A DNA stretch of 64,000 nt from Microstegium vimineum (GCA_022036555.1 CM039123.1:8309217-8373216); one strand, 5' to 3'; shown: positions 1 to 11,238, numbered from the stretch's first letter. The notes: generated from the letters alone by a model not told the origin. Program-made: numbers and translations.

Positions 1-440
1 TCAGGTACTCGAGGGCGGCTGTCGGACCCTATGCGAGGGCTAGCCTTCGCTCCCTCGAGATTTTGACGGACGGGTCGGCGTCCGCCGCTCGCCTCCGAAG
101 GTGACGTCCTATCCTGTGGAATACAAAGGGGGGAGGTAGGTAGGTATATTAAATGCGGGGACATACCTGTGTTTTTGTTGGATCCGCCCATTGGGCTCGA
201 GTGCTCGAGGGCGGCTGTTGAACCCTGTTCATGGGGGCAGTCTTCGACCCCTCGAGACTTGGGAGTGGACCGGGGGTCCCCTCAGACCTCAGGTACTCGA
301 GGGTGGCTGTCGAACCCCGTTCGAGGGCTAGCCTTCGTTCCCTCGAGGTTTTGGCGGACAGGTCGATGTCCGTTGCTTACCTCTGAAGATAACGCCTACC
401 GTCGTGCGTTGTCCGTCATAGACGCGCCTTTTTAGGAGAC
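1..440. repeat. Direct repeats upstream of the antisense gene (period about 288 bp)
   Basis: The block starting tcaggtactcgagggcggc at position 1 recurs at 289 as tcaggtactcgagggtggc and stays alignable for about 75 bases. A second block, attaaatgcggggacatacc near 150, recurs in diverged form near 560 just before a TATA box. The arrangement resembles an array of promoter-proximal subrepeats. Confidence 0.7.
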
Positions 441-613
441 GTCCGTTCGGTCGCAACAGTAGCAGGCACAGGGAGCGGCGCGGAGTGCGGTGTGGAACCC
501 GATGACACGACAGGTGCGGCTTATCCTGGAGGAATACGAGGAGGCGGTATGTGGGCGCATTAAATGTGGAGATTCACTTGCCTGTTCGTTGGATCCCCTG
601 GTTGGGCTTCCGG

Positions 614-622
614 TTATAAATA
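614..622 (+). promoter_or_regulatory. TATA box of the antisense retroelement gene
   Basis: The sequence ttataaata lies 177 bases upstream of the plus-strand ATG at 799, in a GC-rich setting and just after the subrepeats. Its spacing fits a plant core promoter with a leader of about 150 bases. Inferred from sequence only. Confidence 0.45.
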
Positions 623-798
623 CCGAAGGTTGGGAGTCGGCGGCTTTCTTCTCGCCATTGCTTTCCCTGCTTCCTTCTTCCCGCCATTGCCTTAGACGCC
701 CTTTGAGCCGGACTTCTGCGCGTGCGAGAGTAAGGAGAGGGGAGATTGGGAACATACCTTCCATCCCTGTGTTCGAGTGCACCAGTCTCTCTGCCCCC

Positions 799-3700
799 AT
801 GGCAAGCTACCGTCTGCACGGCCCTGATGCGTGGCTCCCATCGTCGGCGACCGTGCCGCGCCTGGGGGACTTGGTGGAGAGCGGCCTCCTCCGGCCCATC
901 ATCTTCGTCGACCGGCAGGAGTGGGTGGTGCCGTCGTAGGATCATGTTGAGCCCAACCCGCTGGAGGGCTATGTGGTTAGCTTTGAAGCTTTCCACTGGG
1001 CGGGACTAGGAGCTCCCCCCAACCGTCTCCTGCACGGGATCCTCCACCACTACGGCGTGGAGCTCCAGCACCTCTCCCCCAATGGCGTTTGCCACGCGGC
1101 GGTCTTCACCGTCGTGTGCGAAGGATACCTGGGGGTGGAGCCACACTGGGAGCTGTGGCTCCACCTGTTCGAGGCGAGCCTGTTCCATGCCTCGGCCGGG
1201 TCCGGCAACCGCAAGAAGGTCAGGACGGGGTGCTGCAGTATTGCCCTCAAGAGGGCGGACGACTGGATCCCGGCGAAGCTTTCGTCGAGCCACTCCGGAT
1301 TGCATTCCGGGTGGTTCTACCTGAGGAACGACGACGGCTTGTTCCCCGCCTACACCGGGAGGACAATCGACGCGAGGCCCGACCACTAGAGGTATGGCGT
1401 TGAGAAGAAGAAGCAGTCGCTCCTCGGCCACCTACTTGACGCAATTGCCCGTCTGAAGAAGGCGGGACTCACGGCGGCGATCGTCGTGTCGGCCTTCCAC
1501 CAGCAGCGGGTCGTGCCGCTGATGGCTCGCCCGCTACGCCTCGATGAGATGCACCCGGGGGTCGATCTTGCGGGGTGCCGCCTCATGGAGGACGAGCTGC
1601 CCCTCGAGAGTGTGGCTCGCCGGGTGCGTGCTTCGTTCGCTGGCGCGTTCGAGGTGAAGGGTGTCGCCAGCGTTCCCATGATGCCTGACCAGGGGCATGT
1701 CCAGCTGGTAGGGCACCTTCTCCCTGTTAATGTCCTTGCCTGTCTTGTTTGCTTTCTTCGCCTGTGTTCTAACTGCTCTATGCCCGTCAGGGGAACGTCA
1801 TCTTCCGAAAGTCGCCGCCGCCGGTGAAGGAGGAGCGAGGCGATTCTCAGGCGAGACGCCTTCAGGCCGAGCAGGAGAAGAAGGACAAGGACGAGGCAAA
1901 GAGGAAGAGGGGCAAGAGGGCCCGAGAGAAGCAGGAGCGTGAACAGCGCCGGGCCCGGCAGAGGCGGTCCGACCTTTCTGAGGAGGAGTCGCCCTCAGAG
2001 GAGGACGAGGAGGAGGAGGAGAGTAGCAACTGGGAGGCCGAGCCACATGGGGGGCTCGAGGAGGGACAAGCGGTGCCCGAGCGGCAGAGGGCAGCCGCTG
2101 GAACCGGAGGAGGAGAGGGGTCGACATCGAGGTCGGCCCCATCTGGCGAGATCGAGACGCGGGGGGAGCACCCCGTGGCTCCTCAAGGTGGAGTGCCGCG
2201 GCAGTCGAGCGGGCGTTCGTCGCGATCCCCGTCGAGGGGCCGGTCGAGCACGCCCCCGGCGTCTGCCCGGTCGAGCGCGCGGGCGTCGGGCCCGTCGACG
2301 TCGACGCAGGAGGAGGTCCGGAGAGGGTCGACGGAAATGTCGTCGGTCCCCGCCCAGGAGACGGCGCCGGGAGCGGCCTCGACCCCTGCCGCGGCCAGCG
2401 CTGGCAGGAGAAGTAGCTCCCGTCGCGCCCCGCAGAAGCCCCCGAGCGGCTCGAAGTCCATTGGCTGGAACCCCACGACTCCGCTGGGTATGTTGCTTCC
2501 CTGCTGATCCTGAGTGTTTTTCGCTGGTTGTGACTCATGCTTACCGTCGCATATGGGGTTCTTTTTCAGGTCGAAGCGCTCGACGGAGGGCGCGACCATC
2601 ACCCTGGCCAAGAGGTTGAGGACGGAGGTCGCAGTCCGGGTGGCCGTCGGGACCAGCCCTGCCACCTCGTCCCCCTTGGCCCCCGCTTCAGCTCCAGCGT
2701 GGGTGGCCGAGGCGCGGGAGGCGATGGCGCGTGGGCACGTGCTGGCCGCTTCAGAGCGAGCTTAGGCGGAGGAGGCGGGTTGACCCGCCGCACTGGCGGG
2801 GATGGAGTCGACGCCAGCGGGGGTTGCTGCGGAGGAGGTCGAGCCGACGGGCTCGACGGGTGCGGGACCGGCGCCGGAGGCGGATGTGGCGACGGCGGTC
2901 GTGCCTCAGCCCGTCGCTGAGGTGGAGGTGATGGATGCGACCCCCGCCCGCGAGGGAGGGACGCCGGCTCGCCCGGCGCGGAGGGAGTGGCCCGAGAGCC
3001 TTGCATCGTGGGAGGCGCGCCTGCAACGCGAGCACGAGTTTGCGGTTGCGGCCATGTCGGAGGATCCTCCGCCAGCGGAGGCCTTCATCTAGGGGACCTC
3101 GGCGCCGCTCCCCGGGCCTGCGGAGGGGGGACGGGCCGAGGAGCTCGAGGCGTCGCCCGCGGCAGAGGCGTCTGGGGCGCCGGCGTAGGCCACCGCTGAA
3201 GAGGTGGCCGATATGGTGGCGGAGTTGATGGCTTCGGGGGAGACGGTCGCGACGACGGCCCGCCAGTCGGGACCGGAGGGGGCCATTGTCGAGGTCGAGT
3301 AGCCGTCATCCCGAGGTAATGCATCCTCTCGCTTAGTCGTCGTGGAGGGAGGGGACCGCGGTGCGCCCGCAACCTTTGTTGCTGACGTGCGTTTTCCTTA
3401 CTGTGTAGGAATATTTCTGGAGGCGTCGATGGCGGCCCTCCAAGACCGTTTTGAAGAGAGGATCTCCCGGCTCGAGGGGATGATCAGCTTCCCCAAGTTG
3501 TCCGAGTGGGTGATGTCCCATGGGGGTACCCTGGAGATGGGTCGGGGCATCACCGAGGCGGTGCAGAGGAGGGCGGACCACTCCAGGGATCTCTGGGGGA
3601 AGGAGGTGCTCGAGCTGCCTGACCCTAGAGACCCGGGAGGCAAACTCTTTAAGCTCGACGACCAGGCCGAGCTTGTGGAGTGGGAGCACATGGAGGAACT

Positions 3701-4974
3701 CCGGGCGTGGCTCGACCACGCGGCGCGTGTGGCCGTGGGAGTCGCGTCCGAAGATTTGTCCAAGGTAATGAACGTGAGTTTCGTCCTTTCCCTTTCGACT
3801 TACCTTGGTTATTTGTCGTTGTTTGTTGTTTCCTGACGACCTTCCTTTTTGTATTCGGTAGATACTGCGGGCGAGGTCGCACAAAAAGTCCCAGTTCATC
3901 CTGCGGACGCAGGAGGAGCGACGCCAGCTCCCCGCCCTCCGCACCTTGCTGGAGAAGGCGGAGGGCGAGGCAGCTCGGGCGAAGGCCGAGGTGGCGACCG
4001 TGCGGGAGGAGACCCGGGCCTCCTTGGAGGCGGCGCAGTCGAGGGTCGAGACCGCCCTCAAGGTGGTTATCGAGGTCGGGCAGCAGCGGGATGCTGCCCA
4101 GGAGGCCCAGCGCAAGGCGGAGGAGGAGGTTGCCCAGCTGAAGGAGGAGCTGACCCTGGCGGTGAAGGGTATCGAGGAGCTCCAGGGGGACATCGACGCC
4201 GTCTCCCGTGAACGCGATGCGCTAGGTGTCGCGGAGGAGAAGGCCCGAGCCCGATCACCACTCTGGGGGAAGTGGCGGCCAACCAGAAGAGGGCCCTCGA
4301 TGGTGCTGGCAAGACCATCGAGGCCCTCCAGGCTAAAATCGGCGACCAAGCCGCGGAGCTTGTCGACGTCCACCATCAACTTGAGAGGACCGAGCAGGGC
4401 TACGTCACCCTAGAGGCTCATGCTAAAGATGAGTTTTTTTTTGGAAATGCTTTTGAGCTTGCCTGGTCTTGACCCTTCCCCTACCTTTTGGCTTTGACTG
4501 AGTCATGTGCCCGTTCTGGCAGAGCTTGCAGCGGAAAAGGCTCGAGCCCATGAGGACCTAACCAGTCTCCAGGGCCTCCTTGGGGCGGAGGCGGGCCTGA
4601 ACGAGAGGCTCGAGGGCGCCATCTCCTCCTTCTGCGATGACCTAGGGGTCGAGCCGGAGCCGGCGGTCGAGGGCGACGCGCGAGGAGACTCCCTCCTGCG
4701 TCGCTTCTACTCCATGATGCAAGAGGTGACGGAACAAGTCCGTGCTGCTCTGCACGTGGGCGTGAAGCGGGCGCTCGCGGTCATCCGTTCGGGCTATATC
4801 TATGACCTCAGCGTCGTCTCCAGCGGCTTCGTCACCGACCCGAGCTTGACTGACGAAGAGAACGTGGCGAGATGCCACGAGCTGATCGAGGCCGCAGAGG
4901 TGCCCGGAGGTGAGCTGGCGAAGCTCTTCGAGCCTGAAGTGCTCCCTTCGGCGAATGGAGACGGCGAGGAGTAG
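799..4974 (+). pseudogene. Decayed spliced gene with 'putative gypsy type transposon' (Transposase_28) domain and coiled coil
   Basis: The reading frame starts at the ATG at 799 and goes through the domain region 940-1710, whose motifs such as GAPPNRLLHGILHHYGVEL match the grass Transposase_28 family. Introns follow at about 1709-1790, 2488-2569, 3316-3410, 3766-3861 and 4429-4522, mostly with GT..AG borders. Later exons encode an acidic/basic low-complexity stretch (1824-2490), an Ala/Glu-rich coiled coil (about 3940-4420) and a conserved C-terminal region ending at the TAG at 4972-4974. In-frame stops are TAG at 937, 1387, 2763, 3090, 3186 and 3300, and TGA at 2781. There is a small deletion frameshift near 4250, and the donor at 4429 reads AT instead of GT. 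The family's function is unknown. The gene lies antisense to gag inside the same element. It is certainly non-functional here. Confidence 0.8.
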
Positions 4975-5179
4975 TCGAGGCCTGTGAGCCAAATCTGGAC
5001 AAGAAGGTCCATGTAATAGTTTAGATTTTGTAATGATACGATGTCGAGCCCCTGGAGGCTTCTTAATTTTAATGCATTTTGTTTGGGATGCATCTGGTTG
5101 TTTTTATTTCTCGAGTTGTCTCTATTTTTATTTGCCAGAGACGTCGCTTATGGACTAAGTATTCGACGCACGCTCGTAT

Positions 5180-5885
5180 CCCTGGAGGGGGGAGCGAGTG
5201 GGGATATCATAGCCCTGAGGCGTAGGAGAGTCCCCGGCTCGACGACCCTCGACCCTTAGGGAGTTCGAGGCGTTGTCTACTTAGCCGCGAAGCGTGCTCG
5301 GGGCAAAGGTGGAAAGAGAGGTGCTGAGTTTTGAAAAAACGTTCGAGTTTTTAGGACTTAGGAGGGGTTACCCCCCCCTGTCAGCCCCCAAGGGAGGCTC
5401 GACTTTGCCAGAGCAGGGTCGAGGCTACCTTAAAGTTATGAACAAACGTGAAATGTATTTCGAGAACATTTTGTTCATTCATAATGCGATAAATGTACAT
5501 AATGTAGAAAATGTACAAGGCCTAAGTTATCGGTTTAGGGGTAAAAAGCGATTTTTCAGGGACTTTCTTAGGGGATATTCCCGGTTAGCCCCGAGGGAGG
5601 CTCCACTCTATGGGAGCAGGGTCGAGCCTACCTTTACGACTACGAGCGGTGATTTTCCGAGCCATTCTTGCTTCTACCAGTCTTGGAGCTCCACTTTTTG
5701 GTGCAGGTGTTGGTCGTGTGCCCGAGGCCCTTGAGAGGGGGGAGCGAGTGGGAGTACCTTAGCCCTGAGGCGTAGGAGAGTTCCCGGCTCAGCACCCCTC
5801 GACCCTTGTGGGTCTCGAGCGCATTTCCTACCCTGCGTTAAGCGTGCTTCGAGGGGCACAACAAAGAGAGGCGTCGAGGGGTAAA
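5180..5885. repeat. Direct repeats between antisense gene and gag (period about 551 bp)
   Basis: A unit containing tagccctgaggcgtaggaga occurs near 5210 and again near 5760, with alignable sequence of about 150 bases on each side. Inside it a second motif (gggaggctcgactttgccagagcagggtcgag near 5392) recurs near 5595. No ORF is supported here. This is probably the shared 3' flank of the antisense gene and of gag. Confidence 0.65.
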
Positions 5886-6004
5886 GTAAATCTACCTCGA
5901 GTCGCGAATGAAAATGAAAGCACTAGGATCGCGGACATTCCATTCGTTCGAGACACGAGAATTGTACGTAAATGCTAAAATGCACGAGGCCTTGAGGCCT
6001 AAGG

Positions 6005-7775
6005 CTAGAAATGACGTAGCTGTTCCGCGTTCCGCGCGTCGATGCAGAAGAACGCGTTGACGGCTTCCTCGACGTCTGCGTAATTGATGGCGATGTCCAT
6101 GAGCTCGCCGACAGTTTTAGGGGTGTTACGTCCCAGCTCCCGCACCAACTCCTTGCAGGTTGTCCCGGCGACGAACGCAGTGATGACGTCGTGGTCGGAG
6201 ATGTGGGTTAGCGCGGTACGTTGCTTCGAGAACCGACGGGCGAAGTCGCAAAGGGTCTCCCCTGGCCTCTGCTTGCAGCTGCGGAGATCCTAGGAGTTCC
6301 CCGGCCGCTCGTAGGTGCCGTTGAAGTTCTCCTCGAAGATCCTGACCAGGTCGGGCCAGCCATAGATCAAGTCCGGGGGAGTCCTCGAGCCATCTTCGAG
6401 CGGTATCGGAGAGGAAGAGTGGGAGCTGCCGAATGATGGTGTGGTCGTCGTCGGCTCCTCCTAGCTCACATGCCAGCTTGAAATCGGCAAGCCAGAGTTC
6501 TGGCTTGGTTTCGCCATTGTACTTGACCAGGCTGGTGGGTGGACGGAAACGAACAGACAAGGTGTTTTGCCGGATCGCCTTGCTGAATACTCGTGGCCCT
6601 GGCGGTTCCGGGGATCGACGTCGATCCTCGTCACTGTCGTAGTGCCCACCTCGATGGTCTTTGTAACCTCGGACCTTAGCGTCGCCGTGTCGACGTCGTT
6701 TGTTCTCCCGCGGTGGTCGATCATCGAGGATGCGGTCACGACCTGGTTGCCGCTCCGCCCCTTCCTCGACTATCTGCTGATGGACTTCCCAATCCTGGGC
6801 GCGGGCTCCTCCATCCTGTGACCGTTCGTGGTTTCGCTCGAGGGCGCGCTCGAGCTGTAGGTGCTCCTCCTCGAGCCTGGTGAGCAGCCCTCGGGCTTGC
6901 GCGATCCAGGCGCCCTGGGATGGATTGGCTCTGTCGGGACTCGGGGGGTCGGCGTCTCGCGTCGGGGTAGCGTTGCCCCTTCCTCCTTCATCCGCAGCCG
7001 CGGCGTCATCGACGTCGTCCTGGGAATCCACCTGACTGTCGAGGTGGTAGCATTCCCGGGTGGGATCGTAGTCCTCATCAAGGGAGTCCGAGTCGGGGTG
7101 GCCGTGGTAGAAGTTGGGGAAAGATCCCCTGCGCTCCTCCTCCAGCCATCGCCGTAACGTGCCCCAGGTGTGACAGCCCGGGATCGAGGCTCGTCGTGGC
7201 TCCGAGCGCTCGTCCGGCGGAGAGGTGGTGACGAGGCTGGTCGTCGCACGTAGCAGGCTCCCTGGAGACCCGCAACGTGTCTGCATCTGCGAGCCTACGA
7301 AAGCAGAACAAAGTCTGGCGCTATTGTAGAGCCCGCATGGAAACAGATTATGCGGCGGCGGCGCGACTGAGTATGTCGTAGAAGCCACGGGGACCTTCTG
7401 AGATGATGGTATGGCAGAGCCAAAGTCAGGCTCAGAGAGGTGCCCGCCCCCGACCCGTAAGCGTGGGTCAAACAGGCTCCCGAAGGGAGGAACTGTGTCG
7501 CCAGCTGAGGCCTGGAGAACGACATCCGACGTCTCGGGATCCGCGCGGTGAAGAGTGCGTCGGCGTTGTCCGCGCCCTCTCCTGGTCGCAGGCAGAAGGC
7601 GCGAGTGGTGGGACCGTCGTCTGGTCCTCCTCGGCCCCGGAGTACCGGAGCTGCTGCTATCCATGCCACTAGCTGAGAGTAGAACCATGTCGTGGTCGTG
7701 GCCCGAGGACATGAACTCTAGACTCCCGAACCGGACGATGGTGGCGAATGGAAGTGACGGGATCGTGGAATCCAT
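6005..7775 (-). pseudogene. Retrotransposon gag (Retrotrans_gag domain), frameshifted
   Basis: The minus-strand frame starts at the ATG at 7775, 60 bases inside the LTR border. It encodes a long charged N-terminal region with Asp/Glu and Arg-rich segments and then the gag core around 6340-6560 (motifs VKYNGETKPELWLADFKLA and LPLFLSDTARRWLED). At about 6370 the frame shifts by one base. The remaining C-terminal gag sequence continues in another frame, contains a TAG in place of a Trp codon near 6290, and ends with TAG at 6005-6007. Gag normally forms the nucleoprotein particle of the element. No CCHC zinc knuckle is seen after the core. The break pattern shows that no full-length gag can be made from this copy. 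Confidence 0.85.
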
Positions 7776-7810
7776 CTGGGAGAGGAGTTCGGAGTTGATC
7801 GACACGCAAA

Positions 7811-7833
7811 GCCCCCCTACCTGGCGCGCCAAC
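7811..7833 (-). other. Primer-binding-like region next to the 5' LTR
   Basis: Read on the minus strand, the bases directly after the LTR end are gttggcgcgccaggtagggg, a motif I recognise next to LTRs of grass gypsy elements. The matching tRNA cannot be named with certainty from the sequence alone. Confidence 0.5.
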
Positions 7834-9092
7834 TGTCGGTGTTATGACCCGGGGGTCAAGATCATCGGCTAGTAAATTTGTATATTACGTGCTCCCTCTC
7901 CCAGATGTGATGCAAGAAGGACACAAGATTTATCCTGGTTCGGGCAAAGAAGGCTCTACGTCCAGCGGAGGAGGATGGATTGTATTATCTTGCGTCGAAG
8001 TGCTCGTACAGGGGGGTACAAGCTGGTTTACACAGGGGTGCTCAGGATGAGCCAAGGCCTAGGGCTAGCGGAGCCATCCTAGGAGGTCAGTTGATCGCTT
8101 GAGAGTTCGATCAAGCAATCGGGGTGTGGTGTATGAGGGTCAAAATTGTTGTTCGAGTGAGAGGTACCCGGGCCAACTGTCCCTTCTTCTATACAAGCGT
8201 CCCCTTTTATAGACCAAGGGGAGGCCTGAGAGTACAAGGTCATAAACTGTTGCAGCATGGGAGGGATGTCCGTGGCGCCATGCCGGCGAGGGGACGCCGA
8301 TCACTGTGGCGGCGTGGCCTTTCTGTCCTTCCGGTGCTCCAGGGCATGTGATGGTCGGACTGGACGTTGCGGCATGTCATGGCGCAGTAGGGTTGATCTT
8401 CTGTAGACGGGTACGAGTCCCACAGCTGAAGCGGGACGGGGTGGACGGGACGGATCCCATATCGGAGTGGTTGGAGGCAGGGGTCGAGCCCCCCGGTCGA
8501 GGGGGGGGGGCAGTCGAGACCGGCGTGGCCTTGTCGTATCCTGAAAACACACCGTCGAAGGTTGTCCTATTCACGGCTCGAGGGGCGCCTCTAGTGTCCG
8601 TACTCGCGACGTGGTTACAGCGGCAGCACAGTTGACGAGGTCCGGGGCATGGGCGGCGAGTTGATGGATTTGACTGCGGTCGTGGGCGGCCATGGCGTTA
8701 GGCAGGGGCAGGTAAGAACATCGGACCCCCTTTACCCCATACCAGGAGTCGGCGAACTAATTGAGCTTCCCGCCCGGGGGTCGTTCGTTCGACCTCTTGT
8801 CCGTCGTTCGAGGGGTTGAGGCGGAGACGGGGGGTCGTTCGTTCGACCCCTCGTCCGTCGGTTGGAGTCGAGGCAGAGGCAGGGGGTTGTTCGTTCGACC
8901 CCTCGTCCGTTGGTTCCTCCGGTAATGGGCCGGTCCACGACGGGTTGTGATTGTTGGTGAGGAGGACCTTCGTGTGATGGGCCTTTCTCCATGGACTCGG
9001 ACGGTTGATCGAATCCTGCCTTAAAAATGGTTGCTATGTTAAGCGTTAGTTTGTCGAAGGGTTTAGGGTACCCCTTACCTTTGTACCCGACA
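7834..9092 (-). repeat. 5' LTR of the gypsy-type element (1259 bp)
   Basis: The plus strand begins TGTCGGTG at 7834 and ends ACCCGACA at 9092, giving matching TGTCGG/CCGACA ends. On the minus strand it opens with TGTCGGGTAC, typical of grass gypsy LTRs. It holds a minus-strand TATA box (8203-8212) and three copies of a unit of about 52-57 bp containing gtcgttcgttcgacc (about 8777-8915). The other LTR lies outside the window, so LTR divergence cannot be used for dating. Confidence 0.8.
8203..8212 (-). promoter_or_regulatory. LTR TATA box
   Basis: The minus strand reads ctataaaagg inside the LTR, roughly 370 bases before its 3' border. That is the expected place for the U3/R promoter of a plant LTR. 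Confidence 0.55.
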
Positions 9093-9949
9093 CAAGTCCT
9101 TCGTATACTAGAATAAAAATCTATTTTTCTCTTAAAATGATCAAAATTCATCAAAATCACTATTTTTTGTTTCATTGGTTCTAACTTCTCTGTGTGTTGT
9201 AGAAAAAAAATCAAAGATATTTGTTAACGTGTTAACGAAATTATATTATTAACAAAATAATATTGAATCAGAGCACCCTTGATTAAAATTCTAGCTACGC
9301 CACTATTTAAAGGCGTCGTTTTTTTCCTTGGAGGTAGCTAGAACTAGAATCAATTGAAAATACGCTTTTAGAGGGTCCAACTTATAAACTGACCGCGAAA
9401 TTCAATTTTGGGGACCGAGACTAACCTTATACTATCTTCCTACTGGCTCCCTCTCCACACCATCGTTGCCGTAACATTTTAGTGTTGAATCATGGACTAA
9501 TTAGGTTCAAATCATTCATCTTGCAATTTACACGCAAACTGTGTAATTAATTATCTTGTCTACATTTTATACTCCATGTGTGTGCCGCAATATTCGATGA
9601 GGCAGGGTGTAAAATTTTGGAAGATAACTAAATAAGGCCCGAGAGCATATACACAGTACTAAGTAGTACTAGCCGATGTTGAGATTGACAATGGAAATTG
9701 CTGTATGAGCACATTCTCCTCTCCTCTCGTTGGGCACTGCAGAATTCAGTATTGGATATGTGGTTCGATCTCGTACTCCATATTAAACTTTGGTCGAACC
9801 CTCAAACTCATAGATGAGTTTCTGAAATGTGCAGGAAAGGGAAAAGGCTGCATCCAATTTTCAAACATGAACAAACAAGCTAGCAGGGAAGTAGTAGAAG
9901 TTGGGACAGGCACATCACAATAAGTACTAAATTATGTGTCTAAATAAAT
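9093..9949. other. Intergenic DNA with MITE remnants, no gene
   Basis: 9275-9303 read on the minus strand resembles a transposon terminus (gtggcgtagctagaatttta). 9470-9620 resembles the inner part of a MITE also seen near 23.95-24.2 kb (catggactaattaggttcaa). No ORF here shows family similarity. Confidence 0.5.
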
Positions 9950-10110
9950 TTATTATGAAAATATACTCTATTACTAATCTAATGGTAATTGTTTTATATC
10001 AAGAATGTTAATATTTTTTTATAACTTCTGTCAAAGTTCAAACTGTTTGACTCTCGATAAGTGAGAGTTGCATGCTTTAGTGGATTGAGGGGGTACATAG
10101 GTAAAATCAT
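9950..10110. repeat. Stowaway-like MITE remnant
   Basis: The internal text (aaatttattatgaaaatata, tttgactctcgataagtgag) and the right end ggattgagggggta match the grass Stowaway pattern. The left terminus is not clear. Confidence 0.4.
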
Positions 10111-10275
10111 ACCCCCCCCCCCCCCCCCCTGAACTTGTTGATGAATTTAATACAAAATCTTTGTCGGACTTAAATATCAGAATTTATTGATTGGTTGACC
10201 TCGTAGCTATTGGATAGATATCTATTAGTGATATATATATATATATATATTGGATAGATATCTATTAGTGATACT
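10108..10275. repeat. Poly-C run and duplicated segment flanking a TA microsatellite
   Basis: A run of about 18-19 C lies at 10111-10129. Further on, ttggatagatatctattagt occurs directly on both sides of a short (TA)n tract (about 10210 and 10249). This is consistent with replication-slippage duplication. Confidence 0.7.
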
Positions 10276-10589
10276 AGTCAACGTGTGTTGCAACGGGTTA
10301 ACAAAAAGAATATACTAATTTTTGTTCTACTGAAAAATAGCTTAGTATCTTGTATTTCATTTAGATTTTATTTTTTAAAAATTAAAACTCAATCGATATG
10401 TGTCTATTGTACATGAGATTTTTCCATAAATTCTAGACACCAATACATAAAAAATCATTGCAAAAAAAATAAGTATTAGTTTATGAAAAAATATGGATTT
10501 GTAACTACACTAAATATTTTATTCACGGATGTATTTTTACTATTTTATTCACGGATCTTAGATAAGTTTATAAATGCATTTAAATCATG

Positions 10590-10897
10590 GCGTAAGGAAA
10601 CCGCCTGTGAAAATACATTTACACAAGCGGTTCACTTAACGCAACCCTGTGAAAACATTCCATTTTCACAGGCGGTTACCGCCTGTGAAAACAAATTTAC
10701 ACATACGGTTGAGTTAATCAAACCGCCTGTGAACACGAACGTTTTCACATGCTGTCTGATTAAGTGAACCGTCTGTGTAAATATGTTTTCATAGGCGGTT
10801 CACGAGTCCAGCCCATCGTTTTATTTTCACTGACGTTTGGTAATGTAAACTGCTTAAAGTTACTCCACTGCCACCGTAGAGCTTCTTTCTACTAGTG
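10590..10897. mobile_element. CACTA-like transposon end with subterminal repeats
   Basis: The motif accgcctgtgaaaa occurs at least five times in both orientations between 10598 and 10800, and the block ends with ttctttctactagtg at 10897, which reads CACTAGTAGAAAGAA on the minus strand. Dense short subterminal repeats plus a CACTA terminus are the hallmark of En/Spm-type elements. No matching left terminus or transposase is seen, so this is a fragment or a small internally deleted copy. Confidence 0.55.
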
Positions 10898-10904
10898 TTA
10901 TGCC

Positions 10905-11116
10905 AGTCAAAATAACTCAAGTTTGACCAAGTTTATAGTATAGTATTAACATTTATGTCTCCAGACAAAATTTATTATGAAAACATATTATATAACTAAT
11001 CTAACCATATTTATTTTATATTATGAATGATAGTATTTTTATATAAATTTAGTTAAAATTAAAACTGTCTGACACCTTGAAAAGCGAGAATTGCCTTCTA
11101 ACCTGAATGAAGGGAG
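10905..11116. repeat. Stowaway-like MITE remnant
   Basis: The internal sequence (actcaagtttgaccaagttt, aaatttattatgaaaacata) and the end gaatgaagggagta resemble a decayed Stowaway copy. The ends are too diverged for exact limits. Confidence 0.4.
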
Positions 11117-11238
11117 TATATCCGTGAGCGTGACCAGTGACTTACGTGGAATCTATGTGCGTTTTTCACATGTTTCGCTAGAGTCCGAGATCTAGATCGA
11201 TACTACTGTTACGTTGAAAGTTAAAAAAAAATATGTAT

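Larger units (their letters stand above)
1..9092 (-). mobile_element. Ty3/gypsy-type LTR retrotransposon with antisense extra gene, left end outside window
   Basis: The element runs leftwards. Its 5' LTR is 7834-9092, followed by a primer-binding-like stretch, then gag on the minus strand (6005-7775), then repeats, then a spliced gene on the plus strand (799-4974) and more repeats up to the window edge. Between gag and the edge I see no protease, reverse transcriptase, RNase H or integrase motif, so the element is probably non-autonomous; a pol gene beyond the left edge cannot be excluded. The second LTR and the left target-site copy are outside the window; the bases next to the right end are caagt (9093-9097). 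The gag sequence and the antisense gene belong to known grass gypsy-like families. All its ORFs are broken by stops and frameshifts, so it is an old copy. Confidence 0.85.

Noticed and set aside
10598..10800. Repeated accgcctgtgaaaa units as a possible CRISPR-like array
   Set aside because: Units are in both orientations and irregularly spaced; this is the usual subterminal pattern of CACTA transposons in a plant genome.
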